A stretch of 64,000 nucleotides of DNA from Mytilisepta virgata (lineage: Eukaryota; Mollusca; Bivalvia; Mytilida; Mytilidae), in NCBI GenBank assembly GCA_028015205.1, contig CM051517.1:43845135-43909134 (forward strand). Direction: 5' to 3'. Positions 38,702 through 51,458 of the stretch are shown piece by piece. Under the pieces are notes generated by a model. That model saw only the letters and a program-made list of their open reading frames with translations, was not told the DNA's origin and did not search any database. How positions within the stretch are numbered: the stretch's first letter is position 1; every line of letters starts with the position of its first letter. A program made the position numbers and the translations under genes.

Positions 38702-39866
38702 AGTCAAAGCAGCTCCGCTGCATATACCCGCACTACTCTTGTGTTTTTTGAAATCCATACGATCCAAATTGGTGATGTTGCTATAATGATTCCAAATATA
38801 TATGGCTGCTTAGTAGAAATCACAAATAAAATAGTCTTTCAGGAAATTTACTAAAATTGGAATCTCATATTTTGAAATTCAACTCATCTAGATTAATCTT
38901 TAAGCTAATATTATCCAAAAAATCTATAGTTGCTAAGTAAAATTCCAAAAATAATAGTCTTAGACTCTTTCAGGATATTTATAAATGGCAATCTCATATT
39001 TTTGAAATTCATACAATCCAAACTAGTGCCGTCGCTATAGTGATTCCAAATATATATGGTTGCTAAGTAGAAATAAAAAAAAACTAATCTTTGAGTTTTT
39101 CAGGAAATTTACGAAAATTGGAATACCATAATTTTGAAATCCAAATGATCCTGATAAGTCTTAAGGCTAATATGATAAAAAATAATCTATAATGCTGAGT
39201 AAAATTCCAAAAATAATAGTCTTAGACACCTTCAGAAAATTTACCATAGTTTGAATCACATATATTTGACATCTAGATGATCCAAATATGTGTTACTGCT
39301 GATGTGATCCAGAAAATACATGGTTTCCTGTCAAAAATCAAAAACATAACGGTCTTTGAGACTTCCATGAAATTTACCAAAGTTGGAACCGCATCTTAAA
39401 AAATTCCGAAACCTTTAGCACAATCTACATTAGTGGAACAATTGCTAAGCAAACTTTCTGTTCCGTATTCTAAATATTATGAGAGAAGTTGCGTGACAAA
39501 GGAAAAATGAATCCTAAGGCTACCTGTGTAGCCCGGAACCCAGGGGCGCTATTCAAATTCCGAAACCTTTGGCACAATATATATTAGCAGGGCAATTACT
39601 GAGCCAACTTACAGTTCCATATTCCAAATAACCTGAGAGTAGTTGCGCGATAAAGGAATAATGTACAAATGGGCCACAGGGGCGCTATTCAAAGTCCGAA
39701 ACCTTTGGCACAGCCCCAACACACAGTGCAATCAATGATCCAGGTTTTTCTTTCTACATCCAGTGGTTACTGAGATAATCCTGGACATTACTAACGTGCG
39801 TACGTTCTTACATACGCCGAACAGCAAAACAATATCCTCGCGCTTCGCTGAAGCGCGGGGATAATA
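38697..39866. mobile_element. Tandem-repeat element with hairpin ends
   Basis: Follows a run of 29 A. The left end carries a GCAGC-TCC-GCTGC hairpin (38709-38721) and the right end CGCGCTTC-GCT-GAAGCGCG (39839-39857). Between them are five units of about 131 bp (38838, 38969, 39101, 39233, 39365) and then three units of about 145 bp marked by TCCGAAACCTTTGGCAC (39409, 39557, 39696). Terminal hairpins without inverted repeats recall Helitron-like or related elements; class unproven. Confidence 0.55.
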
Positions 39867-40310
39867 ACAGCAACTTTAAAAACTTTAATCATACCCGTTA
39901 TTCATAAGAATACTGGCTATTGATCTAGACCAAACATGTGACCTTTTGTGTTGAGAAAGTGTATAAATGGTACCTAGTAACAGCCGTAGTCTTCATAGAA
40001 AGACAAGTCTAGTGGATTGTGTATAAGATCATTTGTTTTACTGTGGAAAATACCCACGAGCTTTGATACATGCAAAACATATGTTGAAACAGAAATTTGT
40101 TCTACCATTGTAATCAGACAACTATTAAAATTATTGCTAAGTTTTTTTGGAGGAGAAAGTTTAGGCAAGGAGATTTTCTTAGAATCTAGAATTTTTTTCG
40201 CAGCACCCAAGGGCCTGGATATATTTTTTTTCGCATGCTAGCAAGCGCACTCTGAATACATGTACATGTATATTACTAATTAAATCCATGTAATATAAAT
40301 CGTGCCTTTT

Positions 40311-41230
40311 TTATTAGCTCATCTGGCCTAAATGCCATGTGAGCTATTGCCATCACTTGGCGTCCGTCGTCGTTCGGCGTAAACGTTTTCATTGAAGATC
40401 TACTCCTCTGAAACCACTGGGCCAAATAGGATTAAACTTGGCAGGAAGCATCTCTGTAAGGTCCTTTATAAAGTTTGCTCATTTTGTCCCGATCGGACAA
40501 CAAACATGGCCGCCATGGGCAATTGTTGTATCTGATTGGATGACTGTTTTCAAAAATCTCCTCTGAAACTGCTTGGCCAATTGGAACAAAACTTAGACTA
40601 CAATATGGCTGCAATGGACAGTTCTTCGTCCCAATTGGACTACAAACATGGCTGCAATGGACAGTTCTTGTTTCCGATTGGCGGATATAAAATAATATTC
40701 TTCTCTGAAGTCGCTTGGCCAAATGGAACAAAACTTAACAGGAAGCAGCATCTTTGGCAGGTTCTTTACAAAGTTTCCTCATTTGGTCCCAATCGAGCAA
40801 AAAAAACATGGGCAATTCTTGTTTCTCAGTGGTTGATTAAACATTTTTTTTTAAATCTCTGGAACTGCTTGTCCAAAACTGACAGCCACACTTGAAACGA
40901 AGCATCTACGGAGTCTTTTATGAAATACATTTTTTTCATCCCGATTTTACGACAAGCACGTCTGCCATGGGCAATTCTTGTTTCTGATTGGCTGATTTAA
41001 AGAAATCCTCTCTCCTCTTTCTCTGAAACCGCTTGGCCAAATGGAAAGAAAATTGACAGCTAGGAAGCATCAATGTTTTTTTTTAACAAAGTTTCCTCAT
41101 TTTTACCAGACCAGGCGACAAACATGATTGCCATAGGCAATTCTTGTTCATGATTCGTTGATTTAAGAAAAAAAAATTCTCTGAAAAACAGAGCCAAACT
41201 TGACAGAAAGTGTCTATGGTATATAACAAA
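40311..41230 (+). mobile_element. Same element family, copy 3, degraded
   Basis: Starts TTAGCTCATCTGGCCTAAAT, then GGCGTCCGTCGTCG, followed by five drifting units of the 'CTCTGAAACCGCTTGGCCAA ... GGGCAATTCTTGTTTC' type. The far terminus is not recognisable. Frames on either strand here are repeat-derived. Confidence 0.65.
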
Positions 41231-44117
41231 ATTCTATCCTTTGATTTATAAACAAATTATGTAAATATATTTCCACGCTGCCTCTTTTAATACTGCTGAT
41301 AAGGTGTAACATGAAAATCTGTAATCAGATGTTATTTCTGAGTATCATTAGTCTAGCGTTGAAAGACGAACCATTTTAAGAATTAGATTGACTGTTAGTT
41401 ACGTAACTGACCTTTTTATTTAGCTAATAACCTAATTCTATATTCTCCTCATTTTGCTTACTGTGGAATCCTTGAATAAAATGCTTGAAGAACATGGAAA
41501 ATAAAAAAAAGGTTCTAAATAAGATAAACCAGGACTTGAATTAAACCGCAGTATATTTACAAATATACGTAAATATTTAAAAAAAATAAAATCACAAATA
41601 TTAGATGAAAAAATTATTTTTAATGTTGTGTATCGTTTATTCAAAGAGAAAACGATCATTTAAAAAACAGAATTAAGTTTGAATTTTCAGATTTTTGTGT
41701 ATGAATAATTTGGTATGAGCACACTATGTGGCTTAATAAGGAAACACAAAAAAACATTCTTTTAGTATACAATTTTACTAACATGCATTACTTTTTCCCA
41801 GAATTGATGTAAAGATTTCCATAAGTAAACTACTTCAAGGTGATCTATAAATGCAAACCCATTGTGTGTAGAAGATTCTTATCCTGTTCGACTCTACTTA
41901 GAGTTTATACGATTTTTTATATTTCTGTTCCCATGTTTCCTGTCTGATACAAGAATTATGAGATTATATTTGCTCAAGGATTGAAGTCAGCTTCTGTCTG
42001 ATTTTCTAGTGACACTTTACAACAACCAAAACCCCTTTCTAACAAAATAAACTGATTGAATTTTATATTTACTACAGAGTAATACATCTAGTATTCCTGC
42101 TCGTTGAAACATTAAACAATTTTTCTTAATACAGATCGACGTAACCAAACGTTGCAGCGATGCAATTGAACTTTTTGTAATTAAATTCATTTAGCCGTGT
42201 TAACTTGATAAGCATTCACACAAACATACACACATTGGAAACTAATGACTGACGTTAAACAATTATTTAAGTCGGAATTTTTCAAGGTTTAGAACAGTTG
42301 AAATTTCTGCGGTCTGTGTGGTTTGGAAGATGACATAAGTAACTTCATTAGAATAAGCTTCTGAAAGCTATAATTAGTCTACTGTTAAAATACATGAAGA
42401 TTAATATTTCAACATGAAAATAGTAGATTCTGAAAATATACTATCAAGACATACAGTGTACATGTATGTATTACTCTTACTACTGTAATAGATGACAACG
42501 TATTTTGCGATACCAAATTGTATATACCAGTTTTCGTTTCTAAAGTACGTAAAAGACAAAATAATAATACAAATGTTATATATGTAAAGCAGAACTCAAT
42601 GAAAATACTGAACAAAAGCTCAGCTACCCAAGGAAAGAGATGCATACGAGGAAGATACACAGGCTCAGAAAATGTTACATATATGTGTTTGTAACAACAA
42701 ATTGAACTCACTTAAATTAATTACTTGGTAATAATTAACATTTTTCGATGCAAATTTTGGATGCACGGGACGCGCACTTCACCAGCTTACACCATTTAAT
42801 GATTCTCTAAGCAAAGGTTTTGAAATTAAGAAAAGACCAAAAGATTGTAGCTTATCTAATGACAGAACTAGTGTGAAATTTAAGAAATATTTGTTGATAT
42901 CTATAAATTTATAGTAAGCGGTAGATTGTAAAATATTTTCAAAAAAGTTCACACCCGTCTTTAGGTACTTTCGATATAGAATTTTAGATTTTTAGATTGT
43001 GAGAGTTTTTACATATTATATTTATATTTCTTTCAAATCTTTATTTGAATAAAATAAACCGGTGAAATGTACATACATGTACATACGCATATTTCGACAA
43101 ACAAGGTTTCACCAGCAGTGCTAAAAGCGAAACATATGGAAAGCTTGAAAATTAATCCAATATGTTCTAAGGCAGATTCAAGTCCGGTAAATGACCTGAG
43201 GAATTTTTCCTTAGTTTCCAAAAATTTCACATAAAACAGGAAATTTCAGAAATACTGGCAAGTGATCTCGTAATATCACACGAGGTCAGAATCAACAATC
43301 TCTAAACTCGTATACAAAATAATTATGCTTACAACGCGCATTTCTGACTAGTTTATAATATAAGAGAAATGCAATATTTATTTAGTTCATATTTGTGAAC
43401 ATATGTTTTTCATACATAAATCTGCTTTATATCTAATATGTTTACTTTGATAATATTTGTTTAATATTAATTTACTGTTAAAAATTATAAAAAAGCATTG
43501 CCTTGAAGTTCAAGTTTGAAGATTCGACCTTGACTGCTGATAATCAATGATATTCAATCAAAGCTGATGATAGTGGGGAGGGTTTCACATCTTAGCAATT
43601 CATTTTATCCTGTCTCTGATGGACTTATTATCAGGTTTATGTGAAGGCATGGCTCCAGAGTCAATTCTTCACCGATTGAAATGCAAGTTAGAGATAATTT
43701 ACAAATTGTGATTTATGGACTTATAACCAGCTTCAAATAAATTGAAGATGATAAGAAGTGGTTACATTTTGGTGTAATTATTTAATTGTATTTGATTGAC
43801 TTTACTAATCATCTTTAAACTTTTGACCTCTACCAGTGAAGTGATAATATTCCCAGAAGCTATTCAAAATTGACCATGATAGATTGATAATGAAATGCAA
43901 TGAAAAATAAAATGAGAGTATTAACAAGACGATGTTATCTGATAAAGCCTAAATGGTTATAAATTCTTTTCCTGATTTTTATTCAATTATAAGTTTTAAT
44001 TTACTGAAACTTCATTTCCGAGATAATTTATATGTCCATCTGCAAATTATAATTAATCTTTAGTACGAGAAGTATGTGAAAAATAAATATTTGTGTTAGC
44101 TTAGCACACCACCAATG
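41231..44117. other. No gene recognised
   Basis: AT-rich non-coding DNA with a weak relic of the short dispersed unit near 42740-42800 (-). Confidence 0.55.
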
Positions 44118-44120
44118 TTA

Positions 44121-44949
44121 AGCCCCCTTTACACTGAACGAAGACTGCACTACGACCATAAAAAAATGTTTTGATCGTGAAACATCTTAGTGGGGTCGTA
44201 CTGAGGTCTTCAAGTAGCGTAGTGCGGTCGGCATTGCGCGTGATAGGTCGTAGTAGAATCTCCAGGTGCCACGACTGTTTTGAACATGCTCAAAATTTAC
44301 GTAGCGAGGTCGTCGCCACTTTTGATCGTACAGACATCGTACCGCTGTCGTAGAGGAAGCGCAGAGACATCGTAGTGAGATCGTAGTGAGACATCGTATA
44401 TACATTCAAGCAAGAAATCGTCCTTTTATATAGTTTATTTGCTGGTCGTAGAGGAAGCGCAGAGACATCGTAATGACATCGTAGTGAGACATCGTAGTGA
44501 GAACTAATATACATTCAAGCAAGAAATTGTCCTTTTATATATTTTATTTGCTGATCGTGGTTAGATCGTGAGAACAACGTAGCAAGGTCGTAATACTCGT
44601 GGTAGCAGCGTAGTGACAACATATTACGATCGTCAAGCGCGTATCGATGTCGTGTCACAATCGTGAGAGGTCGTACGACATCGACCTAGGGGCGTCGTGT
44701 GATCGTGTTATTGTCGTAGCATGAACGTACCACAAACGCAGGCATCATAGCGAAAACGTAGGAGAGCGTAGTAGCAACGTTAAAGATTATCGAAAAAACG
44801 TATTTTGATCGTATGGTAAGCGTAGGGGTGTCGTGAATACCTTTACACTGAAGATGGTTTTCCAATTTTTCCACGACCCTGCTGCGATCTTGGCGATCGT
44901 AGAGATCGTGGTGAGCGTAGCACAGTCTTCGACCAGTGTAAAGGGGGCT
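44121..44949. mobile_element. Non-autonomous PIF/Harbinger-like element (829 bp)
   Basis: Terminal inverted repeats read AGCCCCCTTTACACTG, then two mismatches and CGAAGACTG, at both ends. A perfect 3-bp TTA target duplication flanks it (44118-44120 and 44950-44952), typical of PIF/Harbinger. The interior is dense in 'CGTAGTGAGACATCGTA'-like repeats on a GATCGT/ACGTAG theme, including a 98-bp direct repeat (about 44347 and 44445). No transposase frame is present, so it needs a partner element elsewhere. Confidence 0.85.
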
Positions 44950-44976
44950 TTACCGGAATATTAAAACTGGTATAAC

Positions 44977-45323
44977 CTTATTATTAATTCTAACATTACG
45001 TGCTGTATTCGCTTTGCGTACAACGGCGTTCTGTAAATTCAATAATATGAATTCCGAAAAAAACTTGGGCTTTAAGTCAGGTGCTCTGGAAGGGTAAATA
45101 ATTCCTGCCTCTTCTGTCAGTTCTGGATTTCTGATGGTGTACTGGTAGAAGTTGTTCGTATTACCATTAGATTTTAACAATATTAATCGATCTGGACACG
45201 TCATTATCTAATCCTGAGGCATACACTGAAATCTAATGTCTGAATTGGAGACAAGAACTGTGGCTGTTTTAGAATGAATTATTCTATTTGTTGCAATGTC
45301 AGCATTTCTTCTATGAATTCTGA
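44977..45323 (-). pseudogene. Protein-like minus-strand exon with one in-frame stop
   Basis: Read on the minus strand, an acceptor (TATTTTTTCAG, CAG at 45326-45324) opens a frame beginning RIHRRNADIATNRIIHSKT. It runs to a single TAG at 45210-45208, then resumes in the same frame with MTCPDRLILLKSNGNTNNFY and ...YPSRAPDLKPKFF, ending at a possible donor AAG/GTTATA (44976-44975). The two halves share compositional character, so this looks like one 115-codon exon broken by a point mutation, or a real exon with an annotation quirk. I cannot name the family. A Harbinger-like element sits 25 bp beyond the proposed donor. Confidence 0.35.
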
Positions 45324-46533
45324 CTGAAAAAATAGCAATAAATAAAACCCAATACATCTCTGGTCGATTTCAAACCAATTTTCTGCCCCAATAAGTATTC
45401 TGTCGCACCAAAGGTCCCTAGTGATTTCTATCCTAGAAGAAATAATAACCTATGCAAACAATCATTTTCAGATATATTTATTCCACAACTCAACAAAAAA
45501 GGAGAAAATCTGGTTTAATTTACAAGAATCTATTATATGTATATATAGTATGCAGGACAAGTGGCTCATATAGGTTCAATGTTTTAGATAAGATATGTAT
45601 AAATTTGCAGTACTGAAAACAAGCAATTGGAAAGAACAAACATTTAACAAAGGTTAAGAATATATTAAAATTACAATGGACAGAATGGTTCAACATTAGC
45701 ATGAACAAAAGAACGTAACAATCTACAAAATAATATGAAGATGGAACACACATTTTGTTACATTAGGTATGAAATGTGAGGGAAACGGACATGGAGTGAA
45801 GTTACAAAGAAAACAAAAAACCACAAGTATATAACCAAACAAACATCCAGAAATTACAAGATGGTCTTCAATTATGGAAAACCAAGAACTTTATATACAA
45901 AACGCTAAAATATCGGCGGTTCATTTACTCTATTGTGATCCATAAGTTTTACAAGCATTACGTAGACACTGTACTCAACGATGTCAGCATCTTTGAAAAT
46001 TTTCTTTCATTTTGACAGCTAATATCCCGTGTAACTTAAATGTGATCATATTTCCTTATGGTACAATATTGGTTTTATTAGTGATTATTTATTTAGACAT
46101 GGTTTTTTAATTAGTATTTTAAAAAAAGCATGTAATTCATATAGATTTCAATTATGGCTTCCTTGGTTTCATTGATATAAATGATTCCACATAATTTTTG
46201 CAACAAAGAAAAAGAAAAATTTTTAAAACCACATTAATGTACTCGTCTTGGGTAAAACTATAAAATAAATAAAGTTAGTTTTCCATAAAAATGAAATATA
46301 ATTAGTAATTTACTATATTATATATTGAATTGTAGTTTTTTTCAGATCTTGTTTATTGACATAATTTACAAAATCGCCACTATTGTCACTCCTCGTAATC
46401 TCACGGTTCGACAATAATTTTTCATAGAGACATTGGGACACTTTGAACAAACTAAATAATTCTTAATGGCAATTTAAACAAATTATCATGTTTGAATAGC
46501 CTCTGAATGAAGCTCTAGGCCTCAAGCAGAACC
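45324..46533. other. No gene recognised
   Basis: Low-complexity AT-rich DNA; frames here are short and compositionally unconvincing. Confidence 0.55.
46360..46500 (+). repeat. Direct repeat, member 1
   Basis: ACTATTGTCACTC, CAATAATTTTTCA-AGAGAC and ACACTTTGAACAAA...AATGGCAATTTAAACAA recur in the same order at 49793-49925, 3.4 kb away. Confidence 0.7.
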
Positions 46534-46542
46534 TAATTCTAA

Positions 46543-46809
46543 ATTTGTTTGTTTAGTTGGGGTTTTACGACGTTTTCAGCACATTTGGCTATTTCGCAGC
46601 GGCCAGTTTTTATTGGTGGAGGAAGCCAGAGTGACCGGAGAGAACCACCGACCTTCGGTAGGAAAATTGGCAATCCTTGTCAATTTAGATCGGAGTCGTA
46701 AACACCCCGCCACAGGTGAGATTCGAACTCGCAACCTCCGTGTTGACAGGCTAGTGATCATTAGTAGTCATGACGAACTACCTAGACCACTCGGCCACCG
46801 AGGCCCCTG
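46543..46809 (-). mobile_element. tRNA-derived SINE, full length, with target-site duplication
   Basis: On the minus strand the head (46807 downward) reads GGCCTCGGTGGCCGAGTGG, a tRNA-like A box, and about 60 bp on GGTTGCGAGTTCGAATCTC, a B box, so RNA polymerase III could transcribe it. The body ends in an AAAACCCCAACTAAACAAAC tail. A 9-bp TAATTCTAA duplication flanks it (46534-46542, 46810-46818), direct evidence for retroposition. The small frames inside are not genes. Confidence 0.85.
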
Positions 46810-46885
46810 TAATTCTAATTAAACTTATATCGAACGGCGTTGCCAAAGTCAACCGAGGACTTCAGCTTATAATACTGCTTAGTCC

Positions 46886-47206
46886 ACAGCAAATTGATTT
46901 TTAATTCTTTGGATTTTTTATGGAAAAAATTGGTGCGATCAAAGATCAAATTTACCTGCGGCACAAATTATTATTATTATTTATTCCCCCCCCCTAAAAT
47001 ATTGCAAAAGATCGAAGAAAACCATATTTTTTTCCAAAATTTAGAAGCGAGCGAACACTATATTTTTAATTCTTGGAAAATGAAAAATTTGGGGCGAATT
47101 TTCAGAATTTTGGAAAAATGAAGCGGCAAAAAAGTTTTTTCTTAAAATTTACAAAGTCCGAAAATTGGAGTGGCGAAATCCAAAGAACTAAATATTGATT
47201 TGCTGT
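46886..47206. mobile_element. MITE with 31-bp terminal inverted repeats
   Basis: The left end, ACAGCAAATTGATTTTTAAT then TCTTTGGATTT, matches the inverted right end with four differences. The interior has C-runs and short AT repeats and no real gene. Confidence 0.7.
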
Positions 47207-49792
47207 AGCCTTAGTTGTTCCTCGCTGCTTTCCATTGTTTTATCAAGGCATTAAAAAAGTTTAAGGTGGTGAAGAAACGTAACCTAATCAGCTGTTGGTA
47301 CATTTGGGGACTTACTTTCCACTAGCAGAGGCATCCGAAATGATTATTGCTCTAGCTTTACTAAAGTCCTTCATCAGAAATGACTAATACAGCATAAATG
47401 TAATAACACAGATTAGAAATCTGATATGAAACACACGTGTAAATCTCATACTAAAATCTCAGTTTGTTGATATGCACGTTATGTACAAATGTATTAGTTG
47501 ACGTTAACCGTATTATGGTAGTTGAAATATTGCAAGATTTTGTTCCAGAAACGATAGGTGAAATTGGGATGGTAGTAATGGTGGGTTTAATCTGAAAATT
47601 CTAAAAATGTTAAGCACACTACGAATCTTTTCCATGAAAACCAAATTTTAAAAACAATCGTCTCTTTGCGTTTAAGAGTTTAGGCTGGTGTTCACTTGAT
47701 TGAACCAATTACTGAAAGCATACTTATTTCTGTATAAATGTTATGGCACATTTTCTGTTTAAAAAAATATCTTATCTTTTCTATGGGCGTTGTTTCTATC
47801 CTTCCTAGCATATCTGAAATTCAAAAAAGCTTGTTGAAAGATGCAATGAAAGATCTATAAACAATTTCCATGTTTTCACGTGGGAACAAATCATAACGTC
47901 ATTATGGTATCAACATTTTCAGAAATAAATCATGAAAGATAAAACATTCGTGTATATTTATTTTTGTATGTCAATATCCAGGCATGGGTGATGGTTTCCC
48001 CTGAACTTGCACATTTACTCTCTTTTAAAATCAGACAAGAATTACAAAACAAATATTTCCATACTTCTGATAGCAAAACAGCATTGTTAAAATATATAAT
48101 GACGTCAAAATTGACATTTTCTCAAAATAAAGTGTTCATGAAAGTCCAAAATATGCAAGTAAAAGTACATGCGACCAGGACCACCCATTATTATTCGGAA
48201 CTAATTTTTAAAATTACTTTTAAATAACAACTGTTTATAATACAATCAATTTTGAAATTCCAAACCTAAAAAACATGAAGAATCATGTTTTAATGATTAC
48301 GTTTTGGCGTTTGTATTTAGTACCAACATTGTCATCTCACTGCTTTGCGTGAAATACAAGTGAAATGTTGGGCTTTCTTTCACTTGGAAATCATGGTATT
48401 TCACCACTGTCAGTGTAAAGAAACAATTTCACGTGTTTTAATGTATAGCGTCACTTATAATGAATGCGAATGTTATTTAGACAAATTGCAGACCGGATAG
48501 CCGGACGACATTCTGGTTCATTATCCAGGACATATGCTTGAATTATTTAAAAAAAATTGAATCAGTGACACTTATGTTTTGTTCAAAATTGGTTACTCCA
48601 TGTTCAGTCCAAAGGTGTATGTTTTGTGTTGTCTCATTGATCCATACCTCATATTTTGTATTATCAGTTGTCTAGAAAGTACACACTCAAATATTTATTC
48701 CGAATTTCGAATATTAAAAAATACTTTAAAAAATAAGACTGCCAGATCGTAAATGAAGCACTTCGTAAGGTTTAATGCAACAATGCTTGATTTACAATCA
48801 TAGTTGCTAGCCGTTGATTGGTATCTATGCAGGGATTGTTACTAATGTAAAAAGCAAATAAAATTTTACTGGAAGCATGGTATTTTAATAAAGCTTGATA
48901 AAAATGTTTAACAAGCTAATACTTAAAGTTCATGATAAGTTCATGATATATAATGATGTAAATTATATTATAAAAAATGATAAATATTATTGTTATATCA
49001 ATCGAAAACATATGAGAATTCGATCATAATGAGTATAAAGCCAATAATTGGCCATTTAGTTGATTAAAGTTAGAAGGGTTGCTAAGACGTATTGACGACG
49101 ATTAAAAGTATTTGTACTAATGAGCTGTCAATAATCAGAATATCATTTGTGATTTGAAAATGGCCAAAACTATACAGTCGCTGTCATAGGAGAATGTACA
49201 AAACGATTGAACTATTTTTTTTATCTTCGAAAATTTTGGACTGAATCTCGACGTCAGTCCGTGGCTCCTCGTCTACACTAGTGTGAGCTAAAGGAATGCT
49301 TTTTCTCATCTTAAATACATGCTGATAAAAATATTTTGAACAGTCGAATCTCACAGAATCGTGCTTCTGCTACTGAATAAAAATGCTATAAGAGACTTCC
49401 CAGATAAGACTGAATAGTCAGAATGTAATTGACATAAATAAGGATGATTAATGACTTTAATTATTTATCATACTGATTTTATAGTAATTTTACTGGCTGG
49501 CTTAGCACATTTCTTTATTCTTAATAATTACACTTTGCCTGATTCAGTTTTTGTATAATTAAATAGTAGTATAACTGTTGGAAATTTCTGTAAGGTTCTT
49601 ACTTACTAGAGTATCTAAACTGTTTTACAGGGTCACGTTTATCTGGTTTGTTCATCTTACCAGGATATAAGAGTTGTCATTAAAATCTAATTAAATAGAT
49701 AACATAATCAGCATAAGTAAGGCCAAAAGAAAAAATACTTTTCTTCCTATACCATAAATATATTTTTACATTTTTTTCTGGAATGACAGGAT
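47207..49792. other. No gene recognised
   Basis: AT-rich. An 87-codon frame at 47964-48227 follows an ATATCCAG acceptor-like site but has no donor and no family resemblance. Confidence 0.5.
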
Positions 49793-49925
49793 TTGCAAAA
49801 TCGTAACATTCCGTCACTATTGTCACTCGTGGTAATTCCCCGGTTCAACAATAATTTTTCAAAGAGACGTTGCGACACTTTGAACAAATTTCGAATAAAC
49901 AATTGTTAATGGCAATTTAAACAAG
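49793..49925 (+). repeat. Direct repeat, member 2
   Basis: Counterpart of 46360-46500. Moderately diverged; probably an unclassified dispersed element. Confidence 0.7.
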
Positions 49926-50637
49926 ATAAATGTCTAGAAAAACGAAACATTTGCCAATCTTTCATTTGTAAAGCATGTCAGCGAAAATGCGAGTATTCGC
50001 ATAAAACTATACGTAAAAGGATTGTTTAATTTGATTGAAACACATGTATTTATGAAAAGTCTGAATATGGAAATATCTTGTGGTTTTTTTAAGTGTGTAA
50101 ATTTCGCACGAAATTTTGAAATGTAAGTTACAAAAAATGAGCCGAAAAACCTACTCCATTTTTTATATTTTTTCAAATGGCCCAATGCTATGTTTAATTT
50201 TTGACATGTGTCATATACATTGAAATTCTACATTAAGGTGATAACATGTCCTAGAATTGGGTCACTACAATGCATTTTCCACAATATTTTGAAAAAAAAT
50301 TATCATTTTCCGTTGCTATGGGTATCCGCCAAGGATTAAACGAAATTTTGGAAGTTTTCTGGACCGGCACAACTTTGTGATTCTTTTCATATATATATAT
50401 TTTGGTCTGAAAACTAAAGGGAAGATTGTGCATGACATACAGGTACAATTTCATACTTTGTGGCTAAAATTCAACTCAAAATGACAGTTGTATAGTACTA
50501 CCCAAGCCAAATATTTGAGCAACTGATTTCTCAATGAAAAACTCCGTATGTACATATTCAGAAACATCACATTTGTTTGTGGTGACGTCATACTTTATGC
50601 AAAAATAAAAAAATGGACAATACGCTCTTGTAAAACA

Positions 50638-50745
50638 TTTGTTGCATTTCAGAACTGAATAAAAAATTATTTACGACTATGAGGAACAAAAGCTAGAGCA
50701 ATACTTTTTTTACTTTGATTTTAATGAAATGTTTGAATATCCTTT
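50638..50745 (+). repeat. 105-bp direct repeat, member 1
   Basis: TTGTTGCATTTCAGAACTGA, ACAAAAGCTAGAGCAATACT and TTTTAATGAAATGTTTGAAT recur at 51346-51455 with few changes. Confidence 0.75.
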
Positions 50746-51345
50746 TAAAAAAGACACGCAGTAAACCAAGTCTGTCAGATATTCATCAAAAGCACCACAA
50801 ATTCCAACAACAACTGTCAAAGCTTTTGAACTACATGTAACCTCGTCGGAAAAGTGAAGGACCTACACTGCTGTGGTTTTAATGTTTTGTTTTTCGGATA
50901 TTTTGTAGTTTTAATTTGATCCGCAACTTTTTTAATATGACCAATACATATTAAGAGCTTTTTATACAGTGTGGGCACAGGCTCCATGTTAAAGTCTACG
51001 ACAGTCTCCGTAGATTAGAGTTCTCGTCTCATTAAAATTCAATCCATATATCCATTCAGTGTAAAAAGAAAGGTAACCTCAGTGTAACAAACAACAATTA
51101 TACATTGCAACATAAAACAGCAGTTTTACGTGTACTTGGCCATGAGAAAAAATTGAATTGTCATTTTATATCACATTTTCTACTTTCTTTGAAAGTGAAA
51201 CCTAATATATCAAAACCCGTCCTTACTGAAAAAATACAGTGGTTTCTATGAAAAGATATAGTAATAGTTCGACACTGATCATAATTGGCCCTGAATAACA
51301 CATGATGAATGATTGTGATGTAAATGGCCAAAAATGATGGATCTG

Positions 51346-51458
51346 CAAGACTACTTGTTGCATTTCAGAACTGAATTTTTTTTTTACGACTATGAAGAAC
51401 AAAAGCTAGAGCAATACTTTTTTCACTTTGATTTTAATGAAATGTTTGAATATCCTTA
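51346..51458 (+). repeat. 105-bp direct repeat, member 2
   Basis: Second copy of 50638-50745. It happens to be open in one frame, but copy 1 is not conserved as protein, so this is not called a gene. Confidence 0.75.

Noticed and set aside
46700..46806. tRNA gene on the minus strand
   Set aside because: A and B boxes are present but no cloverleaf with acceptor stem closes, and the sequence continues into a SINE body and tail.
46613..46822. Frames on both strands at the SINE, and at 54145-54439
   Set aside because: They read through a tRNA-derived SINE; the shared peptide is due to repeat identity.
47964..48227. 87-codon frame after an acceptor-like site
   Set aside because: No donor, no family resemblance, composition typical of AT-rich chance frames.
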